Below are positions 31,754 to 39,125 of a stretch of DNA of 39,125 nt, one piece after another; the first letter of the stretch is position 1, and each line of letters starts with the position of its first letter. The stretch lies in IMG/VR virus record IMGVR_UViG_3300036770_006686, positions 1 to 39,125 of that record. The stretch is one strand, 5' to 3'. The notes below the pieces were generated by a model. That model saw only the letters and a program-made list of their open reading frames with translations, was not told where the DNA came from and searched no databases. The position numbers were made by a program, and so were the translations under genes. The stretch is from a virus.

Positions 31754-34700
31754 TTACAGCTCTCGTCTAAAGCCTCTGTAAAACATAACATGTGATAGCC
31801 ACGAACCGCTCAATCCTGCATCAGGACCTGAAAAATCAGTCACCCTTGGAAAAATTATCCCTAGTCCCGCTGTCGAATCTATAAGGTTTGGTCCAACTTT
31901 TACTGTTCCAGCTATAATGCTCGGTGTTAACAAATCTTCGCCACCGATGTTTAATCTACTTTGTAGATAGGCAATTATTGCTCTTTGCGTAGGAATAACA
32001 TTATTGGAATTTTGTAAAAATAATGGATCCTTAGAAAATTCTCTAATAATTGCTGTAGAACCTACTTGAACTCCGCCCAATCTTAATTCTGTTAAACCTT
32101 CAAGATCAAAGAAATCTGCACTAATTGTAATAATACCCGTTGCCTGCTCTACCGCAAAAAGATCTCCGGCTCGGAAGTTACCATCTTGGTCAGTACTGGT
32201 ATAGAAAACCCTTCCTCCGTTAAATATCTGGACTTCTTTTAGTGGATCTCTTGTAAAATTATAATCTCTGTAAAGTTCGGGATAGTTTGTATCTTCAAAA
32301 CCGCCAACACCTACATCTAAGAAATCGTGTCCAGTAATTCTTACCTGGCTATAGCGTTCTCTAATAACTACTTCCATGTCGTGTTCTAGATAATCATCGA
32401 TCGATAATCTAGGACTTACTTGGAAAGTCGAAATTAATTTTCCATTACCGTCAGTGTCGGTTTCTATATCAACCACTACTGCGGTAAAATACCCAGTGGA
32501 TCCTCCGATATAAAACTGCGCTCCGGGTCCGGGCATTATCTCTAAATTATCTAAAGTTAAAAATCTACCTATAGGAATTATATCAGCGAATCCGTCGCCG
32601 CTGACCGTTATAATTGTAGTGCTGGTTTTGTAGGCCTGACCTTTTTGTATAAAAGTAGGCTGTGCTAAAACACCATCAGCTAATCTCATAATAAATGTAG
32701 CTTCAACTGTGTTATTAGGATCGGTTAATGTTATCACCGGATCAGAAAGATATCCCGATCCTGGTTCCCATATTCTTATAGATCCGATTCCTCCACCTTC
32801 GACCATCGCTCGACCAAGTGCCCTAGCTCCTGTGTATATTCTATTAATATATACACTATTATTAGATGGCGCTACGATCCAAGTAGGTCTGTTATTAGAA
32901 ACAGTACTGTCACCTAGGGTTATATCTGGGTTACCAAATGCTACAGCACCCCATTCTAATGAATTTGCCAATGTTCGCTCGGTCCATACGACTCCATCAT
33001 AGGATGTTGCTGCATAATTTGTAGGTCCAGTAGTAACGTCGTCGCCCACAGTCCTACTACCAGTGTCTCCTACAGCAAAGAATACGCCTTGACCATATTT
33101 AACTTGTTTCCAGTTATGTGCTGTTGATCCGTCTTGGCTAGGCATCGTGGCCGGTAGCCAAAATGCACCGTCAAAACTATAAGCAATGTCGCCGGTAGAA
33201 CTAATAGCTACCCATCTTCGATTACCGTAAGCAATGCTGACCCAATCTTTCGAACTAGAATCTGCTACGACATCCATGACGTGCCAGGTCCATGACCAGG
33301 TATCAGCATCTTGATCATAGGTTCCTTCTGCAACAATATTATTACTGTTGGCAAGTACTATAAATTTACCCTGACCGTAAGCAACATCTACCCATTCGTT
33401 CAATGTTGAATCGCCTGCGGTTGGTAAAGTGATGGAAGTCCATGTCTCACCGTCCAAACTATAAGAACCGGCATTGAGGTTACCAGCGACTGCTAGGAAA
33501 ACGCCATTTCCATGAGCCACTCCATTCCAATTTCTATTGGCTATATTTCTTTGTGTCCAATTTATTCCGTTAGTGCTGCTGGCAGCATTTGCACTACCGT
33601 AGGCAATCGCTACAAATCTATTGTTGCCAGAGGCTAAACATTTCCAATTGCCGTCTGCAGGGAAATCAAAAGGAGACCAAGATTGACCATCAGATGAATA
33701 TCTGCCAAAATGTCCGGTAGATGGCCCTAATATAAATTTTCCGCTATCTGCTATCGGTGTTCCTTCAACTTCAAATGCGATAATAGAATTAGTACTGTCG
33801 TCCGTCGTTGTTAAAACTGATATCGTTATATCATGTTCTATACTCAAACCTCCAAGATTACCGCCATCAATAATAATAGTATCTCCTGGAGCATATCCTG
33901 CACCTCCAGAGGTCATTGTAACGGTATAAGATCTTCCGGTTTTTATTACTGTAAATATGGCCGCTGACGGAATTACTTCAACAGTGTTTCCAGTCCCCGG
34001 AGTCCCGCTTACATTTGTGAATGTCTGAGAAGTTTCTCCGTAAATCGCAGCAGAATACGAATTTGCTATGTCTAAAGTTATTTCGGCTGCGGTAAAACCA
34101 GGATCACTAAAAGTTACTCTTGGTTCTATTCTGTATCTAGTACCAGTAGTTAATATTGGTGCATTAGGAGTGCCGGGTAATATGTTGTCCCACCCGGCCT
34201 GATTGTCGCTTTCTCTGGCCACATTACAAACTTTAGTGCTAGGATTATATGCCGTAATATAACCATACTGTCCGGTACCTTCGCCGCTGACTAAAATTAA
34301 TCTCATACCTAAAATATCGGCTTCTTCAACGGTCTCTGATGTAGCTAGTGTAATCGACGTACCACCACCTCCCTGGGCTTGATTTCCTGCGATTATGTAT
34401 CCGTCACCGTCTATATAAACTTGCGCCTCAAACAACGCATTGTCTCTAAACTCTTCTTGAAGAGCAACTGCTCCTAATCCGGAACTAGTTATTGTATAAG
34501 TTGCTGTTGTGTATTCTTGTCCAGCATTTGAAAATTCTAATGCAAGAATATAGTCATTCACCTCTCCGGCGAAAGCTGCTGCTACTTGTGCTTGTTCGGT
34601 TCTTGTATTGACTTTTGCATACCTAACTACTTCGTCTGGATCAATGCCGTCTGCTACTGCTCCAAAATCTCCGTAGGAACTGTTGCCGTTAGTAGCTCGA

Positions 34701-37243
34701 ATAATTCCTCCGTCTTTGGCAAACATTCCTATATGAGCATAGTATGTAAATACTGAAACAAGCTCTGCTCGACCTCCGTTCTGCACCCATGCGCCGATAC
34801 CGTCAGATATCACCTGAGTGAAATCGTTACTTACAATCGATTTATTTCCGCCGTTGTGTAACAGTCCATCAATTTTTTGACCTACTGCACCGGCGCCAAA
34901 AGTCGTCACGTTTTGAACATAACAGCTTCTTGTTGTGATCCAAACTCTTTCGTCGTCAGGGCCCCAACCTGGATCTAAACTTACAAAGTTTCCGCCAGTC
35001 GGAATTTGATAATCTTCTCCTGGCTGTGCAGCAGGAAGAGCACCATTTAATCCCTTCAATGTACAATTTCTAATTCCTGTTGCATCTCTAACATAAAACA
35101 TGTCCTCTAAAGCAGATCCGATCACTCCATTAGAATAATACCTACCTGCTAGAACAGATTTATAATTACCGCCATATAACAAATCATATTTCCATGCATC
35201 GATAAATCTATCTAGATCTCGTTTACATAGGGTTGTATCAAAATCGTATTCAGGTTCTTCTAATCTTACATATGCGATTACTTCTTCTTTTATAAATTCT
35301 CTGTTATCTTCAAGAGCAGATATAGCTGCTAGAGTATCCGAATTTGTAGAAGCAGTATTAGATCCTGTAACCGAAGGCATTACTCCTTGTCCTTTGACTT
35401 TGAATTCTATGACATCAATAGAAGCAGCTACTAAAGATAGTACCCTGTTTGCTTCGCCTACTGAAGGAACTGCACCAAAATCCTGTTCGAGATCATTTCC
35501 GATAGTTGGAGTTATTGGCTGGCTCAGTACAATATCGTCTAAAATTAAAGTTAATCTTGTTAATCCTAACAGAGTATAATCGACATCGTTAGCAAGTGCA
35601 GCTATTGGTTCATTCGCCCTAATTGTCGTAGAACGAAGTTCTTCTCCTACTACCGCAGTTCGTTTAGGAACTATCAATGGAAGTACTTCTTGATATTCCC
35701 CGCTTGATACAAATACCGTCGTATGACCTTCAAAACCGTCGTCTGCCTGCTCTAATGCGTATCTAACAGTTTTAAATGGTTTGAAATAATTTATTCCCCT
35801 GTTTGGGTCTGTGTTGTCATCGACGCCGTTAGTTCTTACATAAAAAATTCTTTGAGTGCTACCCCAAGTCTTGTATGATAAATCACCTTGATTATTTTCA
35901 ACATATAGTAGTTGGTCAGTATCACCTATCGGAACACGGACATTATTAAAAGTGCTGGTATCCCCGACTTCTTCTCTGCTTAGATTATATGTTAACAGAT
36001 CGCCTACATTGGTTAACCCTGCTCTAGGATCTCCTTGTATTAATAACGTCCAAAACTCTATACCTTCACCGTTGTCCCCGGGAAAGTTATTTTCTGCAGA
36101 AGAATGAACAAAGTTAGCAAACCAGGTATTACCTCTATAATATACAACATCATATAGATTATAATCTTGATTTAAATTCCACGAACCTCTATAATTAAAA
36201 CTAGGAATTACCAATTCCCAATTTGTATCATCTAAGATTTCTAGAGTACTATCATCACCGGCTAATTGATCAACTAAGGCTTTCCATAGAGACCCACCTC
36301 TTAATACTAACTGTCCTTGTTTATACGAATTGCCAAAATTTAAAACTCCAACAAATTTTGTACTATTCGCTAATATTTCCCATCTATAATTGCCATCAGG
36401 AAAACTTATACTTCTGCCAGGGGCATTATTGAAATTATTTTCAATCGCAATGTAACTAATTCCATTATTGTTGACGATATCTCCTACGGCATAATAAACA
36501 GCATTAGACCAGGTAGGGTAAACTTGAAAACCACTCAAATAATTTTCAAATTTTAAATTATCTATTTCGCCAGCAACAGCACTGGATGTGTGTTCTTCGA
36601 TACATTTTAAAAGAGAACCGCCATACTTAACTATGTCATTTAACCTATATCTTTGATTAGATTGATAATTTCCCACATAATGATAGTTTTCAACCAAAAC
36701 ATTCCAAGTTTCACCTACACTATCATCAGTACTATCGGCATTTCCTACTATTATTCCGGAACTTACATCTTCAGAGTCGTGTTCTAGGATACATCGGTAA
36801 GTATATCCGTTATACTTTATAACGTCACCGAAATTATATTTTCTGTTAGGTTCCCAGTTTTTTCTAAATTTTGATCCCGAAGCAAATAATTCCCAATCAA
36901 GTAAATTGTCAATAAAATTGTTAGTTGATCGATGACTGCTTATGCATAGATAGACATTACCGCCTGAGACAACTAATACTCCTGTGTCGTAATATTCGTC
37001 TGGCATCCATGATCCGATAAATTTGTATCCATCTGTCATTTGGCTCCATGCCGGCGATGGAAACGTATCTCCGGGATTAAAGAAATTTTGGTCGTCTGCG
37101 AAAATTGAAGCGGTATGTTGCCTGAGGCACACCCAAGATTTACCTTGGTATAGAACCACATCGTCTTTAAAGTAGGTTCCAGAGTCTCCTCTCCATTCTC
37201 CTCTCCAGGTATATCTAAATCTTGTTATTTTAAATTCTGCCAT
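31754..37243 (-). CDS. Large multidomain virion/tail fibre protein (1829 residues)
   Basis: This is the paralogue of the 2724-residue protein, with the same ordered plan in shorter form. Seven CBM5/12-like repeats span about 12-415 (Y-x-GDVI-KYNGYTYRC style), followed by FYVRTNGVDD and a beta-helix entry with PFKTVRYALEQ near 480. There is one C-x-RDL helical module (TTLCKRDLDRFIDAWKYD) near 675, and a beta-helix block almost identical to the giant's (IVSNDFTQVISDGIGAWV) near 790-880. An Asp-box propeller with motifs such as SLDGETW and SFDGAFW spans about 1165-1450, and the C-terminal block starts at YTSTDQDGNFRAGDLF. It lacks the AGSFV and FCCH-like insertions. An AGGAAAT site precedes the ATG. 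Role is likely an adsorption apparatus or baseplate-linked fibre; glycan binding is inferred from the N-terminal repeats. Confidence 0.86.
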   Translation of the reverse strand: MAEFKITRFRYTWRGEWRGDSGTYFKDDVVLYQGKSWVCLRQHTASIFADDQNFFNPGDTFPSPAWSQMTDGYKFIGSWMPDEYYDTGVLVVSGGNVYLCISSHRSTNNFIDNLLDWELFASGSKFRKNWEPNRKYNFGDVIKYNGYTYRCILEHDSEDVSSGIIVGNADSTDDSVGETWNVLVENYHYVGNYQSNQRYRLNDIVKYGGSLLKCIEEHTSSAVAGEIDNLKFENYLSGFQVYPTWSNAVYYAVGDIVNNNGISYIAIENNFNNAPGRSISFPDGNYRWEILANSTKFVGVLNFGNSYKQGQLVLRGGSLWKALVDQLAGDDSTLEILDDTNWELVIPSFNYRGSWNLNQDYNLYDVVYYRGNTWFANFVHSSAENNFPGDNGEGIEFWTLLIQGDPRAGLTNVGDLLTYNLSREEVGDTSTFNNVRVPIGDTDQLLYVENNQGDLSYKTWGSTQRIFYVRTNGVDDNTDPNRGINYFKPFKTVRYALEQADDGFEGHTTVFVSSGEYQEVLPLIVPKRTAVVGEELRSTTIRANEPIAALANDVDYTLLGLTRLTLILDDIVLSQPITPTIGNDLEQDFGAVPSVGEANRVLSLVAASIDVIEFKVKGQGVMPSVTGSNTASTNSDTLAAISALEDNREFIKEEVIAYVRLEEPEYDFDTTLCKRDLDRFIDAWKYDLLYGGNYKSVLAGRYYSNGVIGSALEDMFYVRDATGIRNCTLKGLNGALPAAQPGEDYQIPTGGNFVSLDPGWGPDDERVWITTRSCYVQNVTTFGAGAVGQKIDGLLHNGGNKSIVSNDFTQVISDGIGAWVQNGGRAELVSVFTYYAHIGMFAKDGGIIRATNGNSSYGDFGAVADGIDPDEVVRYAKVNTRTEQAQVAAAFAGEVNDYILALEFSNAGQEYTTATYTITSSGLGAVALQEEFRDNALFEAQVYIDGDGYIIAGNQAQGGGGTSITLATSETVEEADILGMRLILVSGEGTGQYGYITAYNPSTKVCNVARESDNQAGWDNILPGTPNAPILTTGTRYRIEPRVTFSDPGFTAAEITLDIANSYSAAIYGETSQTFTNVSGTPGTGNTVEVIPSAAIFTVIKTGRSYTVTMTSGGAGYAPGDTIIIDGGNLGGLSIEHDITISVLTTTDDSTNSIIAFEVEGTPIADSGKFILGPSTGHFGRYSSDGQSWSPFDFPADGNWKCLASGNNRFVAIAYGSANAASSTNGINWTQRNIANRNWNGVAHGNGVFLAVAGNLNAGSYSLDGETWTSITLPTAGDSTLNEWVDVAYGQGKFIVLANSNNIVAEGTYDQDADTWSWTWHVMDVVADSSSKDWVSIAYGNRRWVAISSTGDIAYSFDGAFWLPATMPSQDGSTAHNWKQVKYGQGVFFAVGDTGSRTVGDDVTTGPTNYAATSYDGVVWTERTLANSLEWGAVAFGNPDITLGDSTVSNNRPTWIVAPSNNSVYINRIYTGARALGRAMVEGGGIGSIRIWEPGSGYLSDPVITLTDPNNTVEATFIMRLADGVLAQPTFIQKGQAYKTSTTIITVSGDGFADIIPIGRFLTLDNLEIMPGPGAQFYIGGSTGYFTAVVVDIETDTDGNGKLISTFQVSPRLSIDDYLEHDMEVVIRERYSQVRITGHDFLDVGVGGFEDTNYPELYRDYNFTRDPLKEVQIFNGGRVFYTSTDQDGNFRAGDLFAVEQATGIITISADFFDLEGLTELRLGGVQVGSTAIIREFSKDPLFLQNSNNVIPTQRAIIAYLQSRLNIGGEDLLTPSIIAGTVKVGPNLIDSTAGLGIIFPRVTDFSGPDAGLSGSWLSHVMFYRGFRREL

Positions 37244-37256
37244 CTCAATTTCCTAA

Positions 37257-37625
37257 TTATGATGAAATTCCGTCTGGGTAGGAATAACCTTTATTAATTC
37301 GTTGAACAAACATTCCTTCTTCGTCTATGTAATAAAATAAAGATCTTTCATCCCATCTATACTGTGGATAAAATTGATTTTCTTTTACTTTCTCATGATT
37401 CACATCGATACCATCTAGATAGTCTGTACCCACTACAAAACTATCAAAATCCTCTTCCGGTGGCCCTGGTATATTAAGTTCGTATGCATCTCGATCTAAT
37501 ATCTGATCGCTTCGTACTAAAAATAATTCGCCGTCTTCGTTTCTTCTTAATGCATACCAGTATCTAGGACTTTGACCTAATGTATCTTCCGGTGTTCTTC
37601 CAAAGTAGTAATTTGATGTAGCCAT
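37257..37625 (-). CDS. Putative virion structural protein, acidic (unknown function)
   Basis: This 122-residue acidic protein is rich in Tyr and Asp (NYYFGRTPEDTLGQSPRYWYALRR, NQFYPQYRWDERSLFYYIDEEG). No enzymatic motif, signal peptide or membrane segment is visible. It is placed 13 bases upstream of the 1829-residue gene and 8 bases downstream of the small beta-sandwich protein gene, with an ATAGGAAA ribosome-binding site. It therefore belongs to the virion operon, and proteins of this kind in T4-like marine phages are annotated only as structural. A connector or cap role for the adjacent large fibre is possible but unproven. Confidence 0.65.
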   Translation of the reverse strand: MATSNYYFGRTPEDTLGQSPRYWYALRRNEDGELFLVRSDQILDRDAYELNIPGPPEEDFDSFVVGTDYLDGIDVNHEKVKENQFYPQYRWDERSLFYYIDEEGMFVQRINKGYSYPDGISS

Positions 37626-37633
37626 TGTTTTTC

Positions 37634-37966
37634 CTATGATATTTCAACATAACTTATAACTGCATCCACACTAGCTTCTGTATCACTAACAATTCTTAGA
37701 CCAGTTGTTTCGGGCAATATTAATTTTTCACCGTTGGTTATTAGCTTAACGCTAGTATTAGGAGGTATCGGTAATGAACGAACATAAGTAACTTCAGACG
37801 AACTTCCGTCTATTACTTTTACATCTACGATAATCGTATCATACTCTGTAGTATTGGCTAAATTACAACCTATCACAGTAGCTCTAATACCTGTGGGGAT
37901 TTGAATAATATCTACAGGAGTCGTTCCTAAACTTGTTGCTGTTGCTTGTCTAAATACTGTGGGCAT
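37634..37966 (-). CDS. Small beta-sandwich virion protein
   Basis: This 110-residue, nearly all-beta protein includes VDIIQIPTGIRATVIGCN, TTEYDTIIVDVKVI and SLPIPPNTSVKLITNGEK. The layout matches the 109-residue protein at 23191-23520, though overall identity looks low. Because one copy flanks each end of the large paralogous fibre genes, the two small proteins may be matching accessories of the two fibres. The gene is preceded by TAGGATAG at ribosome-binding distance and starts 5 bases after the stop of the fibre gene at 37972-39027. Function inferred only from context. Confidence 0.65.
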   Translation of the reverse strand: MPTVFRQATATSLGTTPVDIIQIPTGIRATVIGCNLANTTEYDTIIVDVKVIDGSSSEVTYVRSLPIPPNTSVKLITNGEKLILPETTGLRIVSDTEASVDAVISYVEIS

Positions 37967-37971
37967 CTTAT

Positions 37972-39027
37972 CTATCCTAAAGTTATGGCATATATAGCTG
38001 CAATTTCGTTAGCTGTAATTTCGTTAACAGCGCCCGAAGCACCTGCAGGTGATGCCCAGTCTGAACCGTCCCAAACTTCTATAGCTTTAATATCTGTATT
38101 ATATCTCATCATCCCTACAACTGCATATGCTGTAGGTCTTTGAACGTCTGTACCTACTGGAGGAACAAATGCATTTGTTCCTCCAATTTTAAAATAACCT
38201 GTTCCGCTATGTATAAAATTACTAACCGCGCCACTAACAACATTGGTGATACTGTTATCCGAAAATCTAAAATTAGCTAATCTAACGCCACCGGTTCCGT
38301 TACCATCTAGATATATGTCTTGATTGGTAGTGCTAAAAATTTCATTGTCCCTAAACATTAAATTACCTACATCAAGCATAGTAATGTTTAGATTATTTGT
38401 ATACAAATTATTAACGTAGACATTTCTCCAACGGTTCGATGAAGAACCAAGATCGTACGTGTTATCTGTATCGGGAATTAGATCGCTCTGTATTCCTGCA
38501 TTTATAGTAATGGTATCTGTTATAGAATCGCCGATGACTATGTTTCCTCCTATAGTCACATTTCCCACGGCGCTGACATTACCGGACACACTAAGGTTTC
38601 CTGTGATATTTGTATTTGACAAAATATCAACAGTGCCTGTACCATTGGCCTGTAATTCTAAAGGAGAGTTTGAAACTTCTGTTGAAATAGTATTGCCGGT
38701 GATCTGTATATCATCGACTACTAATTTTGCTTGGTAAACCACCGCACTAGATCCAAACGGTGTTAAAGTTATTGTAGGTTGGCTGCTACTAATGGTGCTG
38801 CCTAATACAGTTATATTTCCTACATCTAACTGATTAGTAACTTGAAGGTCTGTGGTTCTAGTAGTTCCGGTGATATCTAGATCTACCGTTGGAGAGCTAT
38901 TGCGTATTCCTACTCGAGAATTCACAACATCTAGATATAAAAGGTCAGTCTCGAAGGCTAGATCAACCCCGTCTCTGACAAGATTGGCCTTCAAGAGCGG
39001 ACCAGAAATTCGACCAAGCTGGCTCAT
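37972..39027 (-). CDS. Tail fibre-like virion protein with beta-repeats
   Basis: This is a 351-residue protein. After a start region LGRISGPLLKANLVRDGVDL come repeated short strands with G-N-[IL]-[ST]-[VI] turns (GNLSVSGNVSAVGNVTIGGN, and others), typical of phage fibre triple-helix or beta-solenoid shafts. The middle has DNTYDLGSSSNRWRNVYVNNL, a segment widely seen in T4-like marine phage fibre proteins just before the tip. The end carries RPTAYAVVGMMRYNTDIKAIEVWDGSDWASP, the same kind of module as the heads of the glycine-rich adhesins (RPGSPSRGMLRYN and DGTNWRPVTG). A GAGGAG ribosome-binding site is 7 bases before the ATG. No S74 chaperone domain is present. It is a probable structural fibre or baseplate-linked protein. 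Confidence 0.78.
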   Translation of the reverse strand: MSQLGRISGPLLKANLVRDGVDLAFETDLLYLDVVNSRVGIRNSSPTVDLDITGTTRTTDLQVTNQLDVGNITVLGSTISSSQPTITLTPFGSSAVVYQAKLVVDDIQITGNTISTEVSNSPLELQANGTGTVDILSNTNITGNLSVSGNVSAVGNVTIGGNIVIGDSITDTITINAGIQSDLIPDTDNTYDLGSSSNRWRNVYVNNLYTNNLNITMLDVGNLMFRDNEIFSTTNQDIYLDGNGTGGVRLANFRFSDNSITNVVSGAVSNFIHSGTGYFKIGGTNAFVPPVGTDVQRPTAYAVVGMMRYNTDIKAIEVWDGSDWASPAGASGAVNEITANEIAAIYAITLG

Positions 39028-39089
39028 TTGCTCTCCTCAACACCGTGTTTCACGGGTAACCACCTTACATTGCGGGTTTACCACAGTTT

Positions 39090-39115
39090 GACCATACGAA
39101 AAATTGGTCTTTTTT
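39090..39115 (+). terminator. Possible intrinsic terminator in the right-edge gap
   Basis: GACCA (39090-39094) can pair with TGGTC (39105-39109), followed by six T residues. An overlapping alternative pairing, ACGAAAA with TTTTCGT, also exists. It would stop plus-strand transcription, but no plus-strand gene is seen to its left, so its role is unclear. The rest of 39028-39125 holds the ribosome-binding site of the first minus gene and a small CCGTG/CACGG hairpin. Confidence 0.3.
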
Positions 39116-39125
39116 CGTAATCAAA

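Noticed and set aside
23535-37243. Diversity-generating retroelement suggested by repeated modules in fibre genes
   Set aside because: No reverse transcriptase gene and no near-identical template/variable repeat pair with adenine-biased differences was seen; the repeats are diverged at the DNA level.
1-39125. Bacterial chromosome origin because of groES/groEL and halogenases
   Set aside because: Tail chaperone-like, S74 fibre, adhesin and giant fibre genes, late-promoter-like boxes and overlapping gene packing fit a virus; no bacterial housekeeping neighbours are present.

Overview
The window reads as part of an AT-rich genome of a T4-like marine myovirus, of the kind known from cyanophages and pelagiphages. 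The evidence is very dense packing with frequent ATGA overlaps, a block of minus-strand virion genes (very large fibre-like proteins, an S74-type fibre, glycine-rich adhesins), GATAAATA boxes resembling T4 late promoters, and a phage-type tail assembly chaperone gene. The host cannot be named from the sequence. No integrase, tRNA, CRISPR array or insertion sequence was seen, and no stretch over 300 bases lacks a gene.

Layout. (1) 1-2731, plus strand: the end of an unknown gene, a degenerate Nudix-like protein, a small helical protein, and a phage-encoded GroES/GroEL pair closed by a strong terminator at 2748-2778. (2) 2777-3214, minus: a tail assembly chaperone-like protein behind a late-type promoter. 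(3) 3254-18837, both strands: an island of 17 genes that appears to consist only of redox enzymes and one companion family. It holds five flavin-dependent tryptophan-halogenase-like proteins (Hal1-Hal5), ten 2-oxoglutarate/Fe(II) oxygenase-like proteins (Ox A-J) and two members of an uncharacterised DUF6065-like family. Genes run in short runs on alternating strands, with convergent neighbours overlapping by 4-11 bases and one divergent pair only 16 bases apart. (4) 18827-39027, minus: three tandem glycine-rich adhesin paralogues, an S74-chaperone fibre, a small virion protein, a 2724-residue and a 1829-residue paralogous fibre/baseplate-like protein, and three further virion-type proteins.

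How they may work together (inference). The halogenase/oxygenase island lies directly between a chaperonin operon and the receptor-binding genes. Hal5 overlaps the first adhesin gene convergently. A simple hypothesis is that the enzymes hydroxylate and halogenate residues on virion fibres or adhesins, or on a host surface component or metabolite, while the phage chaperonin and tail chaperone help fold the very large, repetitive tail proteins. All five halogenases keep the lysine aligned with PrnA Lys79 and the EPLE glutamate, but three differ in the WxWxIP motif. One oxygenase has lost its distal iron-ligand histidine. This points to a diversified family set rather than redundant copies. No flavin reductase is visible, so reduced FAD would have to come from the host or from elsewhere in the genome.
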